Assembly: GCA_036346375.1 (NCBI GenBank)
Contig: CM070515.1
Location: 3,742,423-3,806,422 of the forward strand
Reading direction: 5' to 3'
Source of the DNA: Guadua angustifolia
Taxonomy: Eukaryota > Streptophyta > Magnoliopsida > Poales > Poaceae
Length of the DNA stretch: 64,000 nt
The position numbers and the translations under genes are program-made. The notes under the pieces are model-generated. The model searched no databases. It was not told where the DNA came from and saw only the letters and a list, made by a program, of their open reading frames with translations. Shown one piece after another: positions 23,650 to 33,189 of this stretch (positions are counted from its first letter, which is position 1; each line of letters begins with the position of its first letter).

Positions 23650-24640
23650 GCCGAACTCAAGATGACCAGACGCCTAACGCCGTTGTTCTTCAGAGACCCG
23701 GTGGCATGGTATCGCCGAGGTTTTGTTGATATCAAGCGGCACGAAGGGTGGCCCGATCACTTAACTTCTTCCAAGAGATTGACATCTTCTTGCCGGATAT
23801 CTTCATGGCCTTCCTCATTGAAAATCGAGACTGTGGAGAGCCAAATGACACGGAGGGGAGAACAGCCTTCCGCCCATACACCGTAAAGAAAGGTGTCTCG
23901 CCAAGAGTCTGACCGGGGTGGTGCGGAGCGACCACAACACAAATGGAGTTCTTCAATCCAAATACCGCCAGGAGTCGATCAAACGCTTCGCCTTGAGGCC
24001 CTTCAAGATTAACGCTGGCTACGCCATTTTGACCACATTTTGGGTGGGCGATCAAGTTTAAACATACTTTGACGCCCATCTCATCACAAAACTCCGTAAA
24101 CGCCACACCGGTGAATTGGGTTCCATTGCTCGGTGATAATACTACATACTCCAAAGCGTGAATATCCCATGCATGAATTTGACAAAGAATGGCCGTGATG
24201 GCACGCATCGCTCAAATTTCACCCACTTGGTGAATTTGTCGACAATGACGAAGAGGTGGGTGAAACCCCTCGGGCCCACGGAACGACTCAGATATCCAAA
24301 TTTCTGCATCGCTAACGCCAGAGAGCGGATGGTTTGCAGAGCTTGGGCCGGTTTGCGGACCGCCTCGCAAAGAACTCGACAAGCCAGATGTCCTCACCAC
24401 CCGCAAGCATCCCGGAGGGCAAGAGGCCAATAAAATCCTCGGCGGAATGCTTTACCAACTAGCGCTCGCCGACATATGGCTCCCGACATGCCTCCATGGA
24501 TATCAAGGAGCAAAGCGCCCTCTTCCCGAGTGATGCACTTCAAGAGAATTCCATTTCTACTCCTGCCAGATAAGTCCCCATCCACCGAGTATAGCATTTG
24601 GCCTTGCGTTATTTTCTCACCGACGATCATCGCTTGGGAT
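23650..24640 (-). pseudogene. gypsy integrase remnant
   Basis: In minus-strand translation the zinc-binding N-terminal part is readable (LLKCITREEGALLLDIHGG, then ALVGKAFRRGFYWP; 24394-24630). The core follows at about 23980-24300 in two or more frames: a VDKFTKWV block, then NGTQFTGVAFTEFCDEMGVK and AHPKC, matching the catalytic region of gypsy integrases. The C-terminal part continues to about 23650. Several small deletions shift the frame within the catalytic core, so no functional integrase can be made from the sequence as read. Confidence 0.8.
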
Positions 24641-24699
24641 CACTTGGTCCCGCAGAAGGCTAGGATCGGATCCATCCACCGATCTTCCCGCCAAGTGTG

Positions 24700-26600
24700 G
24701 CGAAAGCACTCCTGTTCGCCCGCACTTTGTCAGCCAAACATTTCAAGGCCAGATCGGCAAAAGACCGCCGCTTTCCTCCCGGACTGGGCCGAGGCGAACG
24801 ACCGCCTTCCTCCTCGAATCGGAGGTCGGATGAACGCCGCTATCCCCACTCGAGCCGAGGCCTCGACACCGCATTCATCGTCCCCACCGAACCGGGTCGC
24901 GACAATGACACCATCATTCCCACCTTGATCGTGGTCGCGGCGGATCGGTCGCGATAGTCTTTCTTCAAGACCCCGACCGACAAGAGCCTTCGAGGATGCA
25001 AGTCATGAGCCCATCCGCAAGATGATTATCACGTCGGGGATATGAGTATATCCCGCCCTTCAAAGTGTCGCTCCATTTTTCTCGACTCGCCAAGCACGCC
25101 GCCATGGTGGGGTCAGGCATTGAAATTCTTTTCTTACTTGATTGATGACCAAAGCAGGAGTCACCTTTGACTTGAAGACGCCGAATACCCAAATAACAAT
25201 ACGCAACCCCGCCAAGAGACCTTTATACTGCAATGTTATTAGTAGCTTTAAAATCAAGAACAACTACATATCGGAGGATGTCACCGCTGGGGAGACTAAG
25301 ACAACACCACCGCGCCCAATCTGAACGAACCATCAAAGAATAAGGTCCAGGAGGCGGCACGGGCTTCTTCCGCTCGAGAGCCAGCAGAGTCCACTCAAAG
25401 AACAAACTCCGCCAAATTTTTGACTTTTAATGGTCAGGCGGGGAACAAATTTAAGATTGAACTCCCCAATTCCATCGACCACTTAGCAATACGACCTTCT
25501 CGCTTACTGCTGAATGTAATTTCGCAATGGATAAGCCAGAACTACAATAATTTCGCCTTGGAAATAATGCCGAACTTCCTAGACGCCACCGTAATCGCAT
25601 ACAAGATTTTCTCGAGCTTGGGGATATCGGGTTTCCGCTTCATGTAATACTCATCGACATAATAAATCGCCTTTGAACACCTTCCTTTCCGCCACAAGAA
25701 CAAAGATCGACCACTTCAGAGTAGCCGCAATATACAGAGCAATGGTTCGCTTTGCACAGGGAAACCGTAATCAGAGGAGAGGTGAGATACCGCTTCAAAT
25801 CTTCAAAGGCCTTCGAGCTTCATCCGTCCATTCAAAGTGATTAGTTCTCTTTAATAACTTGAATAAGGGTAGGCTCTTTTCTCCCAATCCGCAATGAATC
25901 GCCTAAGAGAGGCTAGGCGATCACCAAACATTGAACTCTGCTTTGAGCCGCATCGGGCTTCATGCGCTCAATCGCCGCTATCTTGTCCGGATTGGCTTCA
26001 ATTTCTGCTGATACCGTGAACCCCAAAGAACTTGCCGAGGGGACGCCGAATACACACTTTTCTCGGGTTCAACTTTAAACCGTTCTCCTGAGGTTGAAGA
26101 AGGTCTCTCCGTGTCTTGAACCAAGTCCTCATCTTTTTAATTTTTACCACCGATCATCAACATATACTTCAAGATTACGCCCCATTCAGGATCTAAAAGT
26201 AATGTGCATAGCACGCCGGTAAGTGGATCCAAAGATTCTTTAAACCAAAAGGCATCCCGACATAACAATAGACACCCATAGGGTTACAAAAGCGCTTTTT
26301 TCTTCATCCTCTATCGCCATATCGATTTGATGGTACCTGCATACGATCCGTAAAGCATAATATTCACAACCCGCCGAGAGTCAACGATAAGGTCAACTCG
26401 CGCAAGGATAAGGGTCTTTGGACAAGCTTTGTTGAGGCTCGGTAAAATCGACACACATTCGCCACTTCCCATTGATTTTTAACAAGCACAGAATTGGCAA
26501 GCCACTCGGGTGAGTGACCTCCCGATGACCCTCGCGCCCAATAGCTTTCTACCTCCTCGCCGAATGGCATCCCCGCTTCCGAGCTTGTCACGGATCTTCT
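24700..26600 (-). pseudogene. gypsy reverse transcriptase and RNase H remnant
   Basis: Minus-strand fragments match the RT palm in order. A WEVANVCRFYR/TKLVQRPLSL block (26364-26591) is a frame-shifted version of the conserved first RT motif. The catalytic YVDD box is readable at about 26160. A LKLNPEKCVFGV-type block lies near 26070, and an EANPDKIAAIERMK-type block near 25960. The RNase H part (about 24950-25700) is recognised only weakly by position. The breaks are mostly short deletions. Confidence 0.7.
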
Positions 26601-27100
26601 GTCGAACCGGGCGACTTAGGGAGCGAGCTAATCGGTGCTCGATCACTCTCGGGACCCCGGTCATATCGGACGGTTGCCAGCGTAACATGTCGAATTACAC
26701 CGAGGAAGGTGACGAGCGCCTTCCTATTTGGCAATCGAGGTCGGGCGCCAATGTTGATTTATTTTGCTAGACTTCGCCTCACTCAGTATGCATCATTTTA
26801 ACCTCGCCGCAGAGCCAGCGAGGCGCTGGTCCGGACCGAGGGCTCTCGATCGGCGACATCGGCAAGACGCCTCGACAAGTGGCAAGACTCATATCAAGCG
26901 CAAACTTGTGACAACAAGCAGAGCTTCAGACCGTCCACTGGACCGGTTATGGGTTTGGCAGTTCCGACATCTTCACCACCATATATGCATAATGGGTCAC
27001 CGCCATGAACTTGGCCACGGCCGGCCAAGCAAGGCATTGTAGGAAGATCAAAATCGCTGACTCAAAATCCACCAAATTTCGGTGCGATAATTATCCTTTT

Positions 27101-27394
27101 CTAAAGGTGACAGGAGACGACTGCCCACGGGATTGCACTAACCCCGGCTATTCCAAAAGGGCAACGACGGATGGAGATCCCGGCCAGGATTTGGAGAGCT
27201 AAGAACGCCGTGGAGGACAAGATATCGAGAGAACTCCCTCCATCCACCAAGACACGACCCAAATTAACATTCCGGATCGGGCGACACCACAACGGAGATG
27301 TCCGGTCAGGGTGCAATCGGTGGTCGGCCCGATCAAGATGATCATCTCCTCCGACCATTTCAAAGATCCGACGCGCCCTCGAAGCTCGCCTCAA
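27101..27394 (-). pseudogene. gypsy aspartic protease remnant
   Basis: The frame reads NLGRVLVDGGSSLDILSSTAFLAL, the retroviral-type aspartic protease signature in its gypsy form (catalytic D in DGGSS). It lies between gag and RT as expected for gypsy pol. Upstream and downstream frames are broken. Confidence 0.75.
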
Positions 27395-28033
27395 GAAGAC
27401 ACACCTTCTTCAACCGCTTGCAAGCGGATAGAGCGGCGGGCGATTAGCCACCATAGATATACGCCAGTATGATCCGCCGCCGAAGGCCAGCTGGGCGGGT
27501 CTTCACCACGATCACCATCACGAGAGTGACGCCTCATCACGAGGGCGGCGCCTTGATCCGCCGCTTACCATTCTTCCACAACTTGACAATTGTCCAGTCA
27601 TGGGTGTCATCCGATGAATTGGGCACCAAGGCCCTCTTTCGCTCGTCTGGCGACGATCGTTCTCGCGATCATGCGACGGTTATCGCGCCGTCCCGCAATC
27701 GTTACGCTTATCCTGATTGTCACGCCTTGGCGGTTGCCGCTACCGATCCTGGCGCCACGCCCGGCCGACCGAGTTCTCGCGTTACATTTCGGCGCCAAGA
27801 CCCGCTTGGTCTCTCTGCCTCATGCTTCCGCTTCTTGTTGACGGACCTAACCCTTCGAGGTTCCGGCTTCATCTTTGCCCCGCCACCCCGGGGCCGACCC
27901 AGCCCTCGCCTCATGCGTCTGCGGCGCACTTATGCGCAAGGAAAACAACTCAGAGGTGGTGCCGATGGTACGGTGGCCATCTTCCTTCATTTACGGCCGC
28001 GACGCTTCTTCGAAAGCGATGACGACCGATTGT

Positions 28034-29058
28034 TCAAATATGGGGAATCGTGGCGGCAATGGCGTAACCGCCGATGAAATCACGAACGACTTCTTTATGT
28101 CGCCTCCAGGCATGCAGATCATCCTCCACGCCCGCCGCGCGAAGAGCCTTGAAATTGGTGACAAAGGTTGACAACTCCTCCCACGAGTGCACCGACTCGC
28201 GGAGATTCAATAACCAAGAACGCAGAGTCTCCGCCAAGGTCCGCCGAAAAATAATTGGCCATAACTTTCCTGACCCACCTACCGCCGCACCACCGCTGTA
28301 TAAATTTGCAAGAACTCCTCTCGATTGGTGGTGCCGCCATAACTTTATAGACGCCGCTAAACTTTTCGTTAATCCACACTTGCCAGAATCACGGAGAACG
28401 CCGATACCCGACGCCATAAACAAAGCTCCCGCCGCCACGAACTCGATCCGAGAGCTGAAAATGACTCTCCGCCGAAGCCGAGGAACTTCCATCCCTGAGC
28501 CACCCGCTTGCCACGCCCCGCCCCGAGCCGGTGGCGCAAGATGGCCGCTGAAGATCACCGTCGCCGACGAGATTCATCAAGATGGCTTTAGGTCCCCACT
28601 TGCCTTTCGGAGTCGGACCGACGCTACAAGATCTCCTCCTCGCCCTCGACCCATCGGGCCAAGACGCCGCCGCTGGCGGCTGAGCCTCGCGAGCCTCACG
28701 CCTCGGGGCGGATTACCACCGATGCCACGGCCGAGGCCCTACCCGGTTGGGTCAAGGCCGACAAGGTTTCAAGATCCCGCAGCCCACGGGTGGCCGGGAG
28801 TCTCCAGCCCACCGAGGGTGGTCCAGAGAAGACGAGCGCATGCGTGTTTTGAGCCGGTGGCTGCCCATACACCGGCCAAGACCGGATGTTCCCCATCACC
28901 AAGACTGGTGTATCACCAAGACTCGCGAGGGTGGAGGAGACGATCTTATGATTGATGAGGTTGCCGACACACTCGAGTATGGCCCGACTCTTCCACTTCC
29001 GCCGCCGCAACTCACCATTTTCAAATGCACGTAACCGAAAGAAAACACCCAAACTCAC
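28034..29058 (-). pseudogene. gypsy gag remnant
   Basis: The 28034-28558 frame reads RTLAETLRSWLLNLRESVHSWEELSTFVTNFKA, shown here only in part as SWLLNLRES and SWEELSTFVTNF, a hallmark of Retrotrans_gag in gypsy elements. The 28696-29058 frame, before it in coding order, is probably the N-terminal gag region. The two are out of frame with each other. A 293-codon ORF on the opposite strand (28074-28955) is a shadow. Confidence 0.7.
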
Positions 29059-29395
29059 GGAGAGATGATCGAAAACCGACTACCTACCCCTACTCACTGG
29101 CGCTACTCGCCACAGATTCCACTGACAGCCCGAGCCTACGGACCGGTTTTGTTCGATAGGGGTGGCTTCTGAGTTGGCTAACCCTAGCAGAGGGAAACCC
29201 CAGACCTCTCACACTAACGAGCCTCGATGTCTAAATTCAGATGAACACAACGATTTTTACCTGTGTTCGACTCCCCATGGAGAAGGGTAACAAATTTACT
29301 TCCTCGCTGAAGTTGGATTGCCTCTCAAAAGGTCATAACCAAGTTTGTGGGTGACCCGCTTCGCTGAGTCCCTCCTCTATCTTTTTCCCTCGCGC

Positions 29396-29403
29396 CCTTA
29401 TAT
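29396..29403 (-). promoter_or_regulatory. LTR TATA box
   Basis: The minus strand reads GCATATAAGGGC across these bases, inside the 5' LTR and about 380 bp downstream of the U3 repeat array. The left LTR has the same motif near 18705-18712. It is the likely core promoter of the gypsy element, with transcription running toward lower coordinates. Confidence 0.55.
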
Positions 29404-29720
29404 GCACGGGCTTATATGAGCCGATTCAGAGAGCCGCCCTCATGCCTATCTTACACGCATTTATTACACTCTTGCACGCCGTCCCGCTCTCGCCGCTTAT
29501 TAATGCCAAGATGCCGCCGCTTCTGTTCTTCCTAATGTGACCTCTCTTGATGATGTAGGTGAGAGGTGTCGAGGAACCGCCTCAGAGTGTAATTCTTGGG
29601 ACCGACATGCTCGGTACAATAGGCTCGCTTCGACACAAGACGGCGGCGAAGAAACTTCGTGACGGCCACCGTGATTCCACCCTTTTGCATGGCAATGAAT
29701 AAACGAGGCGTGTTTCGCCC

Positions 29721-30112
29721 GCCGCCACGTTAGCTGGGCGCCGCGCAGCAGGCGTGATCGCCACCGCCGCTTCGCGACGCCACGTGGACCGCACCGGAGG
29801 GCGTGGCGTGCTCGCCGCTTCGCCAAAGCCGCCACGTTGGCTGGCGCCGGGAGCAGGCGTGATCGCCACCGCCGCTTCGCGACGCCACGTGGACCAAGAC
29901 CGGAGGGCGGCGTGTTCGCCGCTGTTCGCCAAAGCCGCCACGTTGGTCTGGCGCCGGGGAGCAGGCGTGATCGCCACCGCTCGCCAAGACGCCACGTGGA
30001 ACCGCACCGGAGGGTAGGGCGTGCTCGCCGCTCGCCAGTTACCACGTTGATCGGGCGCCGCGCAGTATGCGTGATCGCCACCGCCGCCGCACGCCACGTG
30101 ACTAGTATCCAA
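29721..30112 (-). repeat. U3 tandem repeats of the 5' LTR with G-boxes
   Basis: Four units of 104-107 bp start with GCCGCCACGTT (or a variant) at about 29721, 29828, 29934 and 30038. Each unit contains GCGTGATCGCCACC and a palindromic CACGTG, at 29781, 29886, 29993 and 30095. CACGTG in a GCCACGTGG context is the plant G-box/ABRE-type core bound by bZIP and bHLH factors (established knowledge). The block lies in U3 upstream of the TATA box, where enhancers are expected. Confidence 0.8.
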
Positions 30113-30205
30113 CAGACGGTGTAAGCACCCACCCGCTGCTAGATCGCCACGGGCCACGACGCTTTTAGCGGCGAAGAGGGTACCCTGGTGTATAGTACGC
30201 CGACA

Positions 30206-30800
30206 GCGGGGCAGAATGCGCATCGCCGAGTAGCGTCAGACGGAACACGCATTGTTAGGAGCTAGGAGGAACGCGCATTATTAGAGGATAGGAATCGACC
30301 GCTCAAAGTGCCGTTTAGCCGGAGCCGAACACGCATCTTCAGAGTCCAAAGAGGAACCGAGGCTTGCTCTCTCCAGTCAGCGGCCGAACGCGCATCGCCA
30401 GAGCCCAGGTAAGAACCGAGGCGATCGGCAAGGAGGAGCGACTGAGGACGAGGAGCCTCTTAGCTTCATATTGATCGCTAGGACAATGACACCAAAACAA
30501 GATTAATTCGCTAGCGCCACTGATTATTTTGCTCGGTATAAAAAAATTGCCCCAAGCCCCAATGCATTGCCTCATGCCTAAATGCCTTTTGTTGTGATAA
30601 CTGATGTCTGATTTTTATATTATATTGTTCTAAGTGTATATTCTATTGAGTGATTGATATTTTTGTCTTTCGGATTTAATATGTATGAATTTGAAATTTG
30701 GTTGACAATAGATTGATAGATGTAACATTAGTATACTTATATTAAGTTAGAACTTCGACATAGAAGCCCCACCTCTAATTTCATTCTAGATTCGCCACTG
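30206..30800. other. flank of the gypsy element ending in a hAT-like terminus
   Basis: At 30212-30400 the motif GAACRCGCAT followed by a YAGAG-like word recurs about five times (near 30214, 30243, 30269, 30328 and 30385) at irregular spacing. The stretch ends ATTCGCCACTG at 30790-30800, the reverse complement of CAGTGGCGAAT, a typical hAT terminus. The matching left terminus was not found on the other side of the gypsy insertion. No gene is supported. Confidence 0.4.
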
Positions 30801-30837
30801 ATGGCCACATATATATGTTGAGCGGTTACCTAGTTAG

Positions 30838-31696
30838 CATTAGATCTGAGCATTGGAACAGGCTGGGCTAATACGGCACCATGTATGGCACAAGCACGGT
30901 GGGTTGTATCCATCCCATTTAGACTATTATAAAGGAGAATAAGGGAGATAGGGACGTATGGGGCACCTCGCGACATGGTCGCTGGAGAGAGCCAGCACCA
31001 TTGCCGTGGGACGAGGAGCTATGCGGATGTGCTGTGACTAGTAGTAGCACCGACACTATTAGCCCGTCACCTAGGATGACCGGTAAGCTCCAAATCCATG
31101 GCCACCAAGGATGGGCTCTAGATCGATGATTACCGACATCATTAGCCCATCACTAAGGTTGAGGACAGTGTGGAGGTATGGACAGTGGAGGAAGCCGACA
31201 ACGGATGTGGGCGGGAGGAGGTGACGGATCTACAACAAAGGTGGATGGGAGGGTGTGACGAGTCAGCAACTATGGAGTGGAGAGGTGATGGGTGGGGTGG
31301 GGGGTTGAAAGGGGCAATGAACATGGAGTGGATGTGGCAATAGAGATGGGTGGCTCTCGGCTCTCCTGTCAGTGTTAAGGACCTTGAGGTCCACTTGCTG
31401 GAGCAAATAAAGAGGAAAGTGAAAGGGATGATCGAATGAGCCAATAAAGATAAGGAAAAAAAGGATAAAATAGAAAGAAAAATGAAAAGAGGTGTGTACC
31501 TTGTCTACTTGGGCTATGTTGGGCATGTTTCATACCATATCGGTCCAAACACAACCATTGTTCCTATCCCATCATGTGTCTGCCGTGCCTTCAGCTGTGC
31601 TGTCCATTCTGTGCCACGGGCTAGACCAAAATGGTCTAGCCTAATGCCCGAGTTAGTTAGCATATCCTTAAGGAACCTGATCCACTTCAACTTTGT
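30838..31696. mobile_element. 859-bp insertion with 16-bp flanking repeat
   Basis: GCGGTTACCTAGTTAG occurs at 30822-30837 and 31697-31712, precisely flanking this segment, as expected of a target-site duplication. Both ends carry loosely inverted GGCAC/GCACGG-rich sequence: near 30870-30900 on the plus strand and, reverse-complemented, near 31585-31625. This resembles degenerate GGCACGGCAC-type termini of grass Mutator-like elements. A 16-bp duplication is unusual for that class (normally 9-11). No poly-A tail is seen. ORFs on both strands have no domain. Confidence 0.55.
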
Positions 31697-31712
31697 GCGG
31701 TTACCTAGTTAG

Positions 31713-32957
31713 AATACCTATCAGTACTCTGATCGGCAGTCACCGACCTGGAGTCGGGTCAATGCCCAGCTTCACAAACGCCAACACGAGTGGACAGCTC
31801 TCCTTTGGTGAGTTACGGATGCCACGGCCGCGAATGGTTCTTTGGAGCACTAACTGACGATCCTTGAACGTAGTATTTTAGGATATTGTTCTGCTTAGCT
31901 TAGCAAAGCATCAGTGACTTTTGAGGGCCAAAAAGTTGTTTATCGCAAAAAATATGAACTTAAAGTCATTCTTATCTTTTGACAATAATAGCATGTATGG
32001 CAGTTGTGATTGTGACTTTTACTCTTACCTCATGTTTGACTAGCCAATTAGATAACCAACCCTGCTGCATTGTCTTGATCTCTCCTCTTTTGTATAAATA
32101 TTTCACATTAAGGACGATCTAAGAATAAACCTCTCAACGGCTGTCAAGCTGATGTGACTTGTAAATTGATTTGACGTCTTTATTTTAGAACAATTAAATT
32201 GCAAACAGCCTATCAACAATCATTAATTGTCTAATGCAAACTTAAGCCTTATGTTCACGAAACTAGAACTTCTCTAGGTATTGACCCAAACACTCAGATG
32301 ATATTTTTCAATAACTTTCCGTTAATTGCTTTAGGTAGTATCATGCCTTCCAGTGTCTCATAAATGTAAGAATTTTCAGAAACTAGCCGATGAATGCAAT
32401 AAGGTCCTTCTCAAATCGGAGGCCATTTGCCAAAACAATTATCCCTAGATCCAATTTGGCAACATAGTTTTCCATACCAATTCATCCACATGAAAGAATT
32501 TAGTCGGAACATTCTTGTTGTAGGATTTGGCAACCTTTTGCTTGTTCCCTTCTATCTCCTCGAGAGCTTTTATTATTTATTTAGTAAGAAATTAACGTTA
32601 TCAATCGTAGCGTCGTGGTACTCGACTACGTACTATCAATCCTTCTTGTTTGGCAGTACTTATAGATTCAAGATTGGCCTCAACTGGCAACTTAGCTCCT
32701 TGCCTATATACCAACTGATATGGGGATGCCTTTGTAGCTCTTTGCTATGCAATTCTGTAAACCCATAATGCTTCCATCTTCAATTCAAGCCATTGTCTTG
32801 AATGTTCATCAATCTTGTTTTTGACGAGTTTGATCTAGATCTTGTTGGATGCCTCAGCATGCCCATTGGCCTGAGCTAGAATGGTGATGAATTGGTTGGC
32901 CTAATATTCAAAGGCTTAAGGAATCCTCTTAAATGATCAGATGTGATTGATGTGCCA
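31713..32957 (-). pseudogene. old gypsy integrase C-terminus, 3' part
   Basis: In the minus-strand direction, the stretch about 32560-32340 translates as a degenerate FHVDELVWKTMLP...GKWP-like block, the GDLVWK region of gypsy integrase C-termini. The stretch about 32957-32750 gives the second half of an integrase core (QANGHAEASNKI-like, then ALWVYRIA). Stops are frequent. The core continues at 38058, on the far side of the copia insertion. 31713-32250 has no recognisable coding. Confidence 0.6.
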
Positions 32958-32962
32958 TGATC

Positions 32963-33161
32963 TGATAGCGCAAATAATCACGATGATTAATATGGTGATG
33001 CAAACATTACATATATAGCCGGATGTATACCCAATCAACCAACCCGGTTTATGGAACAATACAGGTGGGATGGAAGCAGATCACGACCAGCGATAGTGCT
33101 AAGAAATAGGATACAATCTCAACCAATCGGGAGATAATAACTAACTAAATATAGTCTAACA
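32963..33161 (-). repeat. copia 3' LTR
   Basis: Starts TGATAGCGCAAATA and ends ATAGTCTAACA. It is preceded by TGATC. The adjacent internal sequence is the polypurine tract. It is the 3' LTR because coding is on the minus strand. Confidence 0.95.
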
Positions 33162-33172
33162 CCCTCCCCCAC
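33162..33172 (-). other. copia polypurine tract
   Basis: On the minus strand GTGGGGGAGGG directly abuts the 3' LTR start (TGTTAGAC). This purine run is the expected plus-strand priming site. Confidence 0.85.
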
Positions 33173-33189
33173 GGAACGGGAGGAGGACA

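Larger units (their letters stand above)
18415..30205 (-). mobile_element. 11.8-kb Ty3/gypsy LTR retrotransposon
   Basis: Two direct LTRs of about 1.1 kb bound a 9.6-kb interior. The outer ends are TGTCGGCG (18415) and CGCCGACA (to 30205), flanked by the 5-bp target duplication GCGGG at 18410-18414 and 30206-30210. The interior, read on the minus strand, gives gag, protease, reverse transcriptase, RNase H and integrase in the gypsy order. All frames are broken by stops and frameshifts. Between integrase and the 3' (left) LTR lies a 4-kb segment with ORFs mainly in antisense, an arrangement known in the Tat lineage. It inserted into unidentified GC-rich sequence. It is non-autonomous as read. 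Confidence 0.9.
29116..30205 (-). repeat. gypsy 5' LTR
   Basis: Right LTR, 5' with respect to the coding strand. It matches the left LTR from ATTCCAC (29116) to CGCCGACA (30205). The inner terminal bases present in the left copy (TGTCGGCGT) are missing here. The interior starts directly after ATTCCAC, so the U5 end has been trimmed by a small deletion. The primer-binding site is therefore not identifiable with confidence. Confidence 0.85.

Noticed and set aside
28074..28955. 293-codon plus-strand ORF
   Set aside because: It is antisense to gypsy gag, whose minus-strand frame carries recognisable motifs; the plus frame is a shadow in GC-rich DNA.
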